From Escarpia spicata (lineage: Eukaryota > Annelida > Polychaeta > Sabellida > Siboglinidae), in contig OZ023214.1 of the NCBI GenBank assembly GCA_963995525.1, positions 15,635,199 through 15,699,198 of the forward strand: DNA of 64,000 bases, given 5' to 3'. Position numbers and translations under genes: made by a program. Positions within the stretch are counted from its first letter, which is position 1. Each line of letters begins with the position of its first letter. The notes under the pieces are model-generated. The model ran no database searches, was not told the DNA's origin, and worked only from the letters and a program-made list of their open reading frames with translations. Of this stretch, positions 10,649 through 21,599 are shown one piece after another.

Positions 10649-12828
10649 TATGTGTATATATATATATATATATATGTATGTATATATATATATGTATATA
10701 TATATATAGTTTTATATTCACCGGGTTGTGGGACGTTCTGTAAGCCCGCTACTCACGTTGTGGGACGTTAGCCAACATTGTGGGACGTTGACACATCACA
10801 TAAAAGGATCTGGTCAACAAAACAATGCAAGGGCCAATTACTAGGACCTAATCAATTCAACTACATCTATTCCACTAGCACATGTAAGAAAACTATAATT
10901 ATGCAATAACTATATTTTGATTTTCTATTCATATTTGAAACTAGCTTTGATTCAAATCCAATTTTAAGTGCCTATAAAATAAGTTCCGGTTAAAGCAGAA
11001 TGGCTGTGGGAATAACCTCATTAAAAATACGTGGGCCAAGATTGATAGATGGACCAAGATCGATGTGCACCAAGATTGACTGGAGCCGCCCTGTGCTATC
11101 TAAAAGAGGTACCTGGTAGCAGGTAGGGTTATAAGTACTAGTTCATAGAAAGTGTCATTGATTGGACTTCTTCTTCTGAATAATGTGGTAGCCCTGACTT
11201 CCGGGTAATGCCCCACAGGTTTAGTATTTTGTTGGTGTGCACGTGTGATGCGATGCCGGCTTTTCAAAATATAATAAAAAACTATGTAAATGGTGAATAA
11301 AAATATGGTTAAAAACACTTCATTTTCTTTAAGTATTATGTAGCGTGGACTATGGGGTTAGTTTTTTGCCCAGCCTTCCAGCTGCTGCTTGAAAGCTGCC
11401 AGTGAAGTGGTGTCTGGTGCGGCTGGTGAGATGGTGTTCCAGAGACATGCAGCTGAGGGGAAAAATGAGTGGAAGTAGGTCAGTCTTGGAATATGGAATC
11501 GTGAGTTTGTGGTTATGTCCTCTGGTTGTATGCAAGCATCGCTGATGTATTTCACTGGGAAGTGTGATGTCGACTAGGCCATTTATGACTCTGTACATCA
11601 TACAGACCTTGTCGACTTTTCTTCTGGTTTCAAGCTTTGGAAGCTCAAGTCTGACAACGAGATCAGAGGCACTTGTCATTCTGAAATCGTGAAATATCTG
11701 CCTGGTGGCTCTCCTCTGGACCATCTCGATGTCAGACTTGAGCTTCATCTGGTGGAGGTCCCAGACTACGGAGGCATATTCCAGTACTGGACAGGCTAGA
11801 TTTTTGAAGCAATGTGACTGAAAGGTGGTCGGGCATCCTCTGAGGTTTCTATTGATGAAGGTGCTTGTCTTATTCGCCTTTGCTGTGGTGGCCTTTATGT
11901 GTTTCCCCCAGTGGACAGGTTCATTAATCTTGACACCGAGGTACTTTACACTGGTATCTTGTTTGAGTGTCTGACCATGTAGGGCTTAATCGGTTTTGTT
12001 TTTGTGACTGTCATCACATGGCATTTGTCTAAGTTGAATTGCAATTGCCATGTTTCTTCCCATAACTCCAGAGAGTAGGTCTTGTTGGAGTTTCTTGCTG
12101 TCATTGGTGTTTTATGGGAGAGTACAGGATGGTATCATCTGCACAGAATCTGATTTTGTTCTGGATATTGTCACCGGTCATTTATGTATATCAGGAAGAG
12201 TGTTGGACCCAGGCAGATCCCTGGTGTACTCCAGAAATAACGTGACCCATTGGTGATTTTATTCCCTCAACAACAACTTCATGTGTCCTATCAGAGAGGA
12301 ATGCCTCGATCCATTTCAGTGTACGGCCTCGGACGCCATAGTGGTCGAGCTATTTGAGGAGGTGCTGGTGTGGCACTTAATCGAAGGCCTTGGCAAAGTC
12401 TAGAAGGATTGAGTCTAGAAGGACTGGAAATATAAATTTATTTGGCCTAATCCGATATAACGTTTAAGGTTAAGACTTAAGTTAAGCCCGAGTTAAGGCG
12501 TTAAGGCGTTAAGGCGAAGCGATTATTTAGCACTGATCTCCCTGATTTTGGCAAAGTAAAGGGTGAGGTCTATATTATAACGATTAACGCACAATAACGC
12601 CAATTTATTAACGCCTGTAATGTTTTGTATACATATCAACAGTTGGGCGATAATATGGGACTTTATCACATACAACTACGCCATAATTAAATCACTTCAC
12701 GATTTCACGACATGTAATGCAAATACGTATACGTCATTAGGTTGCATAAACATGCATTTTGAAATATATACCTGTACTCCGTGAAGTATGAAGGTACGTT
12801 CCGCTTCGCTCATCAACACCTCGGCCAT
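6297..12828 (-). CDS. EXOSC7: EXOSC7, exosome complex component RRP42 (first five coding exons)
   Basis: EXOSC7 is one of six RNase PH-like proteins that form the catalytically inactive ring of the RNA exosome, through which RNA is threaded for 3'-5' decay in nucleus and cytoplasm. Minus-strand coding exons: 12772-12828 (ATG at 12828, [19 protein letters not shown]), 8078-8179 ([28 protein letters not shown]), 7473-7567 ([17 protein letters not shown]), 7001-7166 ([30 protein letters not shown]) and 6297-6367 ([16 protein letters not shown]). Each is bounded by AG and GT, and the phases join without a break, giving 163 codons plus two bases. Human EXOSC7 has about 290 residues, so the C-terminal ~125 are missing from the window, probably left of base 1. 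Intron 1 (8180-12771) is long and full of repeats. The first exon faces the ZDHHC gene head-to-head. Confidence 0.93.
8797..8845. repeat. short inverted repeat / hairpin
   Basis: The ends AATATTTACCTA and TAGGTAAATATT are reverse complements. An inner pair CCTAGGTGG / CCACCTAGG also matches, separated by a few bases. It could be the remnant of a small fold-back element. No coding content. Confidence 0.5.
10506..10708. repeat. TA-rich (ATGTATAT)n microsatellite
   Basis: About 200 bp of alternating TA interspersed with ATGTATAT units, inside EXOSC7 intron 1. Long open frames over it encode only Tyr/Ile runs and are artefacts of the repeat. Confidence 0.9.
11345..12420 (-). mobile_element. CR1-like LINE fragment, RT palm to C terminus
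   Basis: On the minus strand an LDFAKAFD motif (near 12380-12400) is followed by broken RT blocks. An open stretch at 11350-11748 encodes [13 protein letters not shown] and [15 protein letters not shown], the usual C-terminal sequence after the RT domain. Frameshifts and stops make it a dead 5'-truncated copy. It is in the same orientation as the host gene EXOSC7. Confidence 0.75.
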
Positions 12829-13760
12829 GCTGTTTGTGGAATCGCTCTACGTCACAGCTTTGTGTGTACAAACGATGACATCGACGCGATCGTTGTAGAA
12901 AATGTTCTGTTCCGTGTTGCGGAATAATAAACACGTCTTATATTTATGCCATAGATAATTATTAAACTCCAGGTTGTGCAATGTAAGTAACGACATGATT
13001 GGGAATCCTGTTTAACAATAAACACGATCCAGCTAAATGTTGATGTGTTTGACGTAAGGTTACCACACGGTGCCACTGTCGGTCTCACTCACCCACTGAG
13101 TCTGAGAGACGTGACGCTGTCGCTGTGCACTGTGAAATGTCCCACGGCACACCACTGACACCGCTCTGTCGGTGTCTCGAATGCCTGACATTGACAGTGA
13201 CACGGACCATTGATTTAGTGATATTTCGTGTTAAAAATCAAGAATAGTGCTACTATTAGTATTATGCACTGAATCACAAAAGTCAAAAGACTCAATTGAT
13301 AGTCAACATGATTTATGAACCCTGAAACTTGTGTGAAAGGGATAATATGCCATATCTATACATGTTTGTGAATCGGCAAAATTATTATTAGTATTAATGT
13401 AACTAAGTCAACATTAATTAATTTTAATTTTTAATCTTCCAAAACTGATACTAGTGTTGAAATTTCAAATTAAACTTGCACAACATCTATTAGAGTGACA
13501 GTGTCTGCAAGCACGCTGATCGGTTGCATTGCATCCGTTCGATTGTTGTACAATCAAACCGAGTGCGTGACACGATCAGGATAGGGAAGGAAGCCAAGAC
13601 TTATAATTTCCCCCGTCTTTAACTGCGTATTCTGCATTTCAATTTTTCGCTCATCTTATTTACAATTACTTCACTAAAAAATGAAACCTGTCTAGTATCC
13701 TCTATAATATGCTAGCTTTTTTTTGTTGCAAATTTGTTATTTAGTTTTGATAATTGGATT

Positions 13761-13829
13761 GCAGCAACGTAGTGTTTAGCACATCCACCTAGAAACCAGA
13801 GTTCTGAGTTCAAAGCCTGGGCCAGACAT
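13761..13829 (+). repeat. tRNA-derived SINE head
   Basis: The sequence has a pol III A-box-like block (GTAGTGTTTAGCAC) and, at the expected spacing, a B-box-like block (GAGTTCAAAGCC), with flanks that look like a decayed tRNA. It does not fold as a good tRNA and lacks a clean anticodon stem, so a SINE remnant is preferred over a tRNA gene. Confidence 0.45.
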
Positions 13830-14194
13830 GGTACATTTAGTATAATAATAAAAACCTGGCTTTCAACATTGGGGACTGTGCATGTATTCCTCATGACTGA
13901 GAGATTATGTTAATGTAGGTGACCACCCTCAAAGCTTAATATTGTTAATGAGCAGCATATATGCAGACCTAAGTACATACTAATGATGGAAAATTTAACA
14001 CAGAAGCAAACGTGTATTTTTAGGCACTATTCTTGATGTTTCCATATTGCAGAGCTTCTTCGTTATTAACGTTTGAAACAGCAGCAACAGCACAGTGGCC
14101 TAACAACACCAGAAGTAGTACGGGGGAAAGTTCTTGCCACTGCAAGACACAGCTACTACAAATATTAATATCAGTAGTTATAGCTCACCATCCA

Positions 14195-14293
14195 CGCGCG
14201 CCAGGGGTCGCTGCTGCTGATTACGTCAGTGCCAGCCAGCAGTACCCCCTGGCTGGCTGGCTGATCGTTTTGCGAAACTCTGAATTTAAGCTC
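14195..14293. repeat. dispersed repeat, copy 1 (partner at 29214-29292)
   Basis: A block from CGCGCGCCAGG to AATTTAAGCTC is nearly the same as the block at 29214-29292; both contain CTGCTGCTGATTACGTCAGT. This copy has about 20 extra bases of CTGG-rich sequence in the middle. No coding content was recognised. Confidence 0.7.
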
Positions 14294-15024
14294 AGCCTAT
14301 GAAATCGCTCACTAGATCAGTGGATGTCGGCAGGTCAGGTGGTCATAATAAAACTAATTTCAACCAACCATGGCTCGTGTTACATGCAATGTTTAGGAAG
14401 TGGAAGCAATTATTCGAAAACACAATACCACTCAGCTGCTCGTGCTAATGGGCGAACGGGTCATTATATATTGGGATTCCAAGAAGTCATTTATCCGTCT
14501 TCAAATTGGGGCGGGTATTTGCGCTGTTCTCATGGGTGATGTAGTCGCGACTGGCAAAGTCATTTACTAGTTTGACTCAGCTATCTTCTGCACTTCGCGT
14601 AGGGGATCAAACAGCCCTGGCTTGCGAGGATGTAGCTCACTACTATACTGCAACAGAAAAGACTGCATTAATACATGTACTACAAGTACTACAAGACTAA
14701 TACAAGTACTACAAGTACTTCTTCTTCTACTACTACTGCTGTTACTACCACTTCTGCTATAATTACTACTATTTCTCATATTACAACATTGATTTACGTG
14801 GTTATTTTGAACATTTTCTCTGCACAACGTTATTTAAATTGTTTTTTTTTGGAGAGTTTTTGCTTACTGTGTAATAGTCAAGTATTTTGTCTTGTTATTT
14901 TACAAATATGTGTTGTTATATAATTTTCTCGAAAGGTATTTTGTTATTTCATTGTGAGCCTAACGCATTGATGTTGCACGTGTTTTGAATGTTTGTCATG
15001 AATACTTACAAATGTGCGTGCATG

Positions 15025-15027
<3 letters not shown>

Positions 15028-15095
<68 letters not shown>
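15028..15095. repeat. (TG)n microsatellite
   Basis: About 34 uninterrupted TG dinucleotides, upstream of the first recognised ZDHHC coding exon. Confidence 0.95.
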
Positions 15096-15099
<4 letters not shown>

Positions 15100-15443
15100 T
15101 TTAACTTTAAGTATTATTATTTATTATTATATATAGATGTAGGCTTACCCAAGGGCTGAATCATAAATTATTTCAATAGTACAACATTCTCTGAATGATT
15201 TGCTGTAGTATATTTTCAACAGTTATGACCTATGTTGTCCCTTTGATGTAGATATGCTTGTTTAAAAAACAAATTATTATTTTACTATTTGTTAAAAAAA
15301 AAAGCTTTTTGATTTATTCATTTAGTAGAAAAATGTAAGCGTTTTGTGTGACCATTCTTTATATTATGTTTTACATGTGATCTTATGTTATGATTTTGTC
15401 TTGCACCGTCTCGTTCTACGACTATCGCTTTCTCTTCTTCCAG

Positions 15444-15798
15444 GGATTCCTTGACTTCTGCACAGTTGGACCCCCTGCTGCAGCCGTACATGAAGCGGTA
15501 TGATGCCCCCTCCCACACCCTTGACCCTAACCCTGCTGTCGCCATTCTAAACTGTGCTCCTTTCTGGCGGCGGTTTGGTCTCAGATGTGGACGTCACGTG
15601 TGGATAGTGAAAGACGTGTGTGGCATCATCTGCTGTGTTATAACCTACATGCTCATTTTATACGCGACGTTTGTCGTCATGTGTGTAATCATGCCGTCAG
15701 CTCACGGTAGCTGGCTGAACTTTATAAACGGTCTCATATTCTACATGTATGCCGCTCTTGCCTTCGCGTCACACGTCAGGACGGTGGTCACGGACCCT
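15444..15798 (+). CDS. ZDHHC N-terminal exon, version A (canonical)
   Basis: It starts after a strong acceptor (TTCTCTTCTTCCAG) and ends with CCT|GTGAGT. It is one base plus 118 codons long. It encodes the cytoplasmic N terminus, [18 protein letters not shown] (TM1), a lumenal loop, and TM2 to [10 protein letters not shown]. The D-x-CGI-x-C core and the end TDP match the ZDHHC3/7 family closely, so this is the ancestral exon. An ATG at 15490 sits in frame. Confidence 0.88.
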
Positions 15799-18700
15799 GT
15801 GAGTATTGGCTTTATTTGTTGTGGGCGTCTGACATGGTTGTGGGTCCTGCCACACTGAGCATGCCACGTGGCTATTACAAATTTTCTTGTTTGTGTGAAT
15901 TAGTCGAGTCAGGAAATGCGACATCTTCCTGTCCCTTGTACCACCTGATTTGTTATGAAAAATATGCATTTTTTACAAATATTAAGGAAAGGTAGTCCAG
16001 TTATCAAAGCACACCAATGTTAGTTTGCCTTTGTGTGCGTTTTTGTATGGAAAACCATACGTAACTATAATAGTTTTTGTCAGCCTCTGTAGACACATTC
16101 ACAGAATATGCTCAGTGTGCGTGAATACACAACAGCTCGGAGGTTCACTGTCAACATTTCCCTCAGGACTGTACAGTGTTGCTATTACATTACTTACAGA
16201 ATGCCTTCATGCTGTGAACGTACATGTTCAGACACGTGTGTCACCTCTCAATCTGCCCCCCGCCTGAGACGAAAGGACGCCACATCGGCTGGAGTCCAGC
16301 CCAAAGTCACCTCGAAATCAAGTGCCAGTGTACCAGCCTTGACCTCAGATTCGGTTGCCGCCAAACTACGGGAAAGTCTGCGGAAATGCATCACCAAGTT
16401 TGCGCCCGACACAAGTCATATTTATTTTCTAAACAGCAGGAGGGGCATGGTGTTGGCAATTCTGACATGGCTTGTGCTCATTGGAAGCGAAACTCTGATG
16501 GTTCTGTTTGTATTCTTACCAATTCGGGACTTTGTCTATGATGTGGGGAATGCAGCAATATCGTTGCTGCTTGCGTTCCTTGTTGGGGCAGCCCATCTAA
16601 GGACTGTATTCACAGACCCTGTAAGTTATATACTGATTGCATCTTCTCATTCTACTTCTGCGTCATTAACAATGCATCTTCCCATTACGTGAGATTTCTG
16701 AACACACCGTTAGCATAGCAGTTTTGAGCAATGTCAGTGGTGTCTTTTTCAAGGTATTGTGCATATATTCATCATCCAAAACTAAGTTTTGTAATCGAAG
16801 TGATCATCGATCACAAAAGATTGTAATCAGTTAATTGATCAGAAATGTGAATGAACCAGTCATCAGCATAATTTATTAATCAGAACAAGACAACTGTTTA
16901 TCTATTTAATTTATTTCATACTTGTTGTTTCATTGAAACGTGGCATAAAAAAATAAAATATTGACCAAGTTTGGACATTGATAATACTTTGTTAATAGGA
17001 AAATGTGTATAACCAGTACAGTTAAACCTCGCTGTATGGTAACACAACCACCACATAATTAAAGTCACCAGGGGACAGTCCAAAATTATTCCCATAATAA
17101 TAAAATAAAGCAATAATACGGTCACCTCACCACTGAGGTAACTTTGGCCCAGTCCTGAAGGTGACCTAAATAGTGAGGTTCCATTGTGTATAAGAGGGTA
17201 CTCATTTAGTAAAACAGAGTTTTTAAATGTGTTTACATATTCGCAAATCATTTCAATTTTTAGTCGATAAAGGCAAATACTCGGTATTCAAACATATTGC
17301 TTGAATGTTGTTTATTTAAAGTAAACACATTTGATAATAATTTGTTATGTTAAAGATGACAGTTTTAGCTCATTTAAACGTATTATTTAGTTGAGTAATA
17401 TTGTTTTGAGGTTCAGGTAATGAGTGCCCGTGGATGATGATTACGTTTTAGGGAGCAATACCACGGGGGAATGCAACAGATGAAAACATTCGCAAATTGG
17501 GCTTACGAGACGGACAAGTCGTCTTTAAATGTCCAAAATGTGTTAGTATAAAGCCAGAGCGAGCACATCATTGCAGGTAAGAATCAACTTGACCCTGAAC
17601 CTAAGTCATCACATTCTTGTTTAGCAATATTGGAAACGCTAAATATTTGTACAAGAATCTGGACCTATGGAATGGTTCACTTGAAACCTACTACCCCAAA
17701 ACCCTCTCTGATTTACTTTTGGTTAAATGAAGAACCAAGAAGTGATCTGATTAAACAAGAATGATGTTAAAATAGCAGGATCAAATGGAACCATAACTAA
17801 TGATTTTGTTGTAAAATGGGCAATTTAAGATTATAAAATGCACTAGCAGAATGTTGCTACATAATTGAATGTGGTAGCAGTTAAAAAACAAGTAGCGTTT
17901 GTCAATATATGCCACTGCTAATTTTGAGTACCCAAATACATACTTTTTTACGAAGGTTGTTCTTCAGCCGTGAAATGTGGGGTGAGACTAGCCTGAATGC
18001 TAGTTCTCAATTGTTTATTTTCCTCCCATCTCTGATTGTGTTTCACTGTTTGGTCCACCACCTGTTTTGTTTCCCTCTCTCCCCATCTCTCATTCTCTAC
18101 TCTCTCAATCTTACTAAATATCTTCTTCTCCCATCTCAATCATGGTCTTCCACTCAGTCTTAAAACTGGTTTATTTGTTCAGTATGGCTAACTGGAACAC
18201 AGGAAAGTGCATTGAGTAAGGAGTACTCACTGGGTTAACATGCATGTTCTAAATGCATAGGAAGCAGTCGTATTATACTGATGTAAATCCTTTATGATTT
18301 CAGCATTTGCCGTCGATGCATTAAAAAGATGGACCACCACTGTCCCTGGGTGAATAATTGTGTCGGGGAAAGCAACCAGAAATACTTCGTTCTTTTTACT
18401 GTGAGTACAGATCTGTCGTATCTTGTAATAGTTGACAAAATACTATATTATCATAGTAAAGTTGTATGAGTTTATGTTTTTAATCATGTTGTTCCAAAAA
18501 TCCAGATCACATTCAGCTGTTATGAATCTGAATTGTACTAAGACATTGTAATAAAACATTGTTTTTTTGAATACCCAATGGAACTAGCAGATATTGATGA
18601 TGTAAATAGATATATTTCAAGTTAATGCACAACATGATCAATTGATATAAATGTTCCAGTTATTATATATTATGTACACAATATTGCACTCATGCTTCAA

Positions 18701-20695
18701 GCATTGGCAGTCACAATGATGGAACACTTTTTTGAAGACACGGTTTCTGTAAGTGATAACATAGGAAACGAACACAATGACACGTTTTGATGTTTTTTGA
18801 TTACAGGAAAACAAAGTTGTCTTGCTGTGCAGTGTACTAGATGATGTGTCATTGTGTCTATTTCCTCCCTTGTAGATGTACATTTGTCTGATGTCATTCC
18901 ATGCTCTCTACATGGCCATACAGAAGTTTATCACCTGTGCAACAAGTGACTGGAGAGGTGGGTGAAGTCTGGCAGTTAGGAGACTTAGTCTCATAACAGA
19001 TCTAGTACTGACATTTGTATTTCTAGTTAGGTTTTATTTGGTTCTGTTAAACACTTTGCAGATAGATATTGTATACTTTCAAGAAATAGATTACATTTTG
19101 AACATTTGTAAATGTCTCTAATGAAAATGTCAGAAAACGTAAGCCTAAAAATATGATGGAATTACCTGATAAACCCACAATTCACAAGTGAATGGCAGAG
19201 GTGAATACATTATATTTGACACTACCTAGAAAAGTGGCCAAATATAACACTCATTAACAGCATTTTACGTAAGAAATGTGAAAGCATATGTTGATTTTGT
19301 TACTCCAGAGTGCTCCATCTATTATGGCTATGCTATTGCCCTTTCTTTCAGATTACTCCACCTATTCTGCTCCGGCCACAACAATCTTCCTCATCGTGTT
19401 GCTCTTTCTTTCAGATTGCTCCACCTATTCTGCTCCGGCCACAACAATCTTCCCCATCGTGTTGCTCTTTCTTTCAGATTGCTCCACCTATTCTGCTCCG
19501 GCCACAACAATCTTCCCCATCGTGTTGCTCTTTCTTTCAGATTGCTCCACCTATTCTGCTCCGGCCACAACAATCTTCCCCATCGTGTTGCTCTTTCTTT
19601 CAGATTGCTCCACCTATTCTGCTCCGGCCACAACAATCTTCCCCATCGTGTTGCTCTTTCTTTCAGATTGCTCCACCTATTCTGCTCCGACCACAACAAT
19701 CTTTCAGATTGCTCCACCTATTCTGACCCGGCCACAACAATCTTCCCAATCGTGTTGCTCTTTCTTTCAGATTGCTCCACCTATTCTGTTCCGGCCACAA
19801 CAATCTTCCCCATCGTGTTGCTCTTTCTTTCAGATTGCTCCACCTATTCTGCTCCGGACACAACAATCTTCCCCATCGTGTTGCTCTTTCTTTCAGATTG
19901 CTCCAGCTATTCTGCTCCAGCCACAACAATCTTCCTCATCATGTTGCTCTTTGAGGCTCTGCTCTTTGCCATGTTCACAGCGATCATGTTTGGTACTCAG
20001 ATGTCCTCCATCTGCTCTGACGAGACGGTTAGTATACAACGTACAAATAATTCTGGGTACTCTGTTTAAACGTTGTACCCTGCAAATGTTATTGAAAATG
20101 TGCCAACATTTAGAGGACGTAGAAGGTACAGTAAAACTATTGTGTGAATATCTAGTGCCACAGTCAATATAAATTGTTTGAACTGTGCACATTTAAAAGT
20201 GGAAATAATGTTATTTTGTTTTCTCAGCTATCGTATCTTGAAGCTTATATATTGTCTTAAAACTAGGACGTTTTAAAGCTATCTTTAGCTTTCTATACTT
20301 ATAGTTGTAAGAAATTGTCATATGGAAAGTGGAAAGGTATTATGTACTTTTTGGTAGTTGGATGTTTTGAATAATAAATGTTTCATCTTGTCTTTTACTT
20401 GCATCTTTATCCTGTTTGATCTGTCCGACAGACTTGGTAAATCATTGTTTTATTTTAAACTACAGTTGCTGCAGTTGTTTAGACATGATCACATTTTATT
20501 ACTGTCGATTTTTTCAATTATATGTGTATGTTTTAGGGCATAGAGCAACTGAAGAGCGAGTACCCAACCTGGGAGAAGAGGTCTTGGTGGCTCAGTCTGA
20601 AGGCCGTCTTTGGTCATCCGTTCTCCCTCAAGTGGTTCTCTCCCTTCCACATGCCCGTCATCGGCAAGGACCAGGTGTACCTCTACAATGTCTGA
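15444..20695 (+). CDS. ZDHHC3/7-type protein S-acyltransferase (Golgi palmitoyltransferase)
   Basis: DHHC enzymes transfer palmitate from palmitoyl-CoA to cysteines of membrane proteins; ZDHHC3 and ZDHHC7 are Golgi enzymes with broad substrates. Exons: 15444-15798 (TM1 [21 protein letters not shown]2, then TDP), 17452-17576 ([13 protein letters not shown] and the first part of the zinc cysteine-rich domain), 18304-18400 ([20 protein letters not shown] with the catalytic Asp-His-His-Cys), 18876-18957 (TM3), 19897-20027 (TM4 [31 protein letters not shown]) and 20537-20695 ([15 protein letters not shown] to the stop at 20693). All sites are GT-AG and phases fit, giving 315 codons after the first splice. 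An ATG at 15490 would give 300 residues, close to vertebrate ZDHHC3/7. Upstream exons may exist. It lies head-to-head with EXOSC7. Oddities: an alternative N-terminal exon at 16200-16620 and a multiplied acceptor before the fifth coding exon. A poly(A) signal AATAAA lies at about 21102. Confidence 0.93.
16200..16620 (+). CDS. ZDHHC N-terminal exon, version B (duplicated alternative exon)
   Basis: It encodes a second, diverged N-terminal half: a Cys-rich start (ATG 16201, [13 protein letters not shown]), a basic/serine linker, a TM1 ([13 protein letters not shown], then ETLMVLFVF), a TM2 ([19 protein letters not shown]) and the same end, TDP followed by GTAAGT. A TTACTTACAG acceptor abuts the ATG. 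It is one base plus 140 codons, the same start and end phase as version A, so either can join the exon at 17452 but both cannot be included without a frameshift. With this exon the protein would have 337 residues. Use as a first exon with its own promoter is equally possible. Confidence 0.75.
17019..17188. mobile_element. 170-bp mariner/pogo-like MITE with TA target duplication
   Basis: Inverted ends, CAGTTAAACCTCGCTGTA and on the right the complement of CACAATGGAACCTCACTAT, are each flanked by TA (17017-17018 and 17189-17190). The size, TA duplication and absence of coding fit a non-autonomous Tc1/mariner or pogo element. It lies in a ZDHHC intron between the alternative exons and the exon at 17452. 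Confidence 0.6.
19338..19960 (+). repeat. 63-bp tandem repeat spanning the 3' splice site of a ZDHHC exon
   Basis: The unit contains a polypyrimidine tract and acceptor (CTCTTTCTTTCAG) followed by the first ~50 bases of the TM4 exon (ATTGCTCCACCTATTCTG onward). Acceptor G positions are 19351, 19414, 19477, 19540, 19603, 19666, 19707, 19770, 19833 and 19896, so ten acceptors in all. Spacing is 63 bp throughout except 41 bp between 19666 and 19707, where 22 bp are deleted. The last copy (19897 on) runs on into the full exon. The unit is a multiple of three and open through its intron-like part, so a read-through copy adds 21 residues that include [15 protein letters not shown]. Confidence 0.92.
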
Positions 20696-21101
20696 CACTA
20701 GTCTGCTGCTCCTCCAATCGGTGCTTGTGTTTCCTCAGCCAATGTCTGGGAATGCTGTGTGTAGTACCACCAAGTGGTAGGCATTTCGATTCAGCTGACA
20801 CCATGACGTACTGACATTAAGACATGACAAAACATAATGCTGCCCTAGTGCATCGTGGGATACCTCTTCTGTGAAACCTGTCATTTTGTTATCGTCTTCT
20901 CTGTGAGTAAACAAATGTTGCTAGTTTGTTCCGGTTTCTCCCTGCAACTTTCCTTTAAAAAAACATTCATATGGATCACCGAAAATTTATGTCCAAGATA
21001 CACATGTTATTTGTGTCATATTTATACATTTATAGAAAAACTGAGTCTTGAAACTAGAATTATAACAAATTGGATGGTAGGTACATTTGGTGACAAAGAG
21101 T

Positions 21102-21107
21102 AATAAA
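21102..21107 (+). terminator. candidate poly(A) signal of the ZDHHC gene
   Basis: AATAAA about 400 bases after the stop codon, followed by GT-rich sequence. It is the first canonical hexamer I saw downstream of the stop. Confidence 0.4.
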
Positions 21108-21599
21108 GTGCACTGAGTGTAAGATAAACAGTGTGGAAGTCAACGGTGTGGCAGCATTTAGAGAGACACATATAATTACGAAACGTTGCTGAGCAAGTTT
21201 TAATATGTCCAAAGAAGATCAACCTGTCATGTTGATCTCAAATTTTGACTTCAAGTAGATTTCTGAGAAGCCCGGAGGATGATTATTTTGAAGTACAAAA
21301 TGTGAATTTGAGTACCTTAGTAAGTTAAGTTTCTATGTTATAACTTCAGTGATGCCACAGAGGTGACCGGGTAGGGTTAGCTAGAGAAGCATTTTTTTTG
21401 GGTCGTATTGCTGACTATATTTAAAATATGTAACCTTCAGAAATTGATATTTTGTATTAGAAGCAAGGATGACGGAAGCAGTTGTGAATGTTTGTTATAT
21501 CATGTTGGTTTCACTACACATGTTGCATCACATTGGTACCTCTGTCACCTGTTTGTAGTGCAGCCCTGTATCATATTTGTTATGTCATATTTGTTGCAT

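Larger units (their letters stand above)
8180..12771 (-). other. EXOSC7 intron 1, repeat-rich
   Basis: No host exon was recognised between the first two EXOSC7 coding exons. The stretch holds a hairpin-forming repeat near 8797-8845, a region of inverted GACGGGT/ACCCGTC words near 9145-9245, a TA-rich microsatellite (about 10506-10708), three copies of a TTGTGGGACGTT word (10725-10789) and a LINE fragment (11345-12420). Confidence 0.7.
12829..15443. promoter_or_regulatory. interval between divergent EXOSC7 and ZDHHC coding starts; presumed bidirectional promoter plus upstream ZDHHC exons
   Basis: The EXOSC7 ATG (12828, minus) and the first recognised ZDHHC coding exon (15444, plus) point away from each other with 2.6 kb between. 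The first palmitoyltransferase coding exon begins at a splice acceptor, so at least one 5' exon, probably mostly untranslated, should lie here; GC-richer sequence at about 13060-13215 is the best candidate. No core promoter motif was identified with certainty. The interval also holds a tRNA-SINE head, a dispersed repeat and a long TG tract. Confidence 0.45.

Noticed and set aside
13761..13829. Functional tRNA gene
   Set aside because: A- and B-box-like words are present but no acceptor or anticodon stem can be paired properly; a SINE remnant is the better explanation.
19278..20172. Long overlapping frames on both strands across the 63-bp repeat as an independent repetitive protein
   Set aside because: They are read-through of the amplified ZDHHC intron-exon border. 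Only the final 131 bp in the proper frame match the family.
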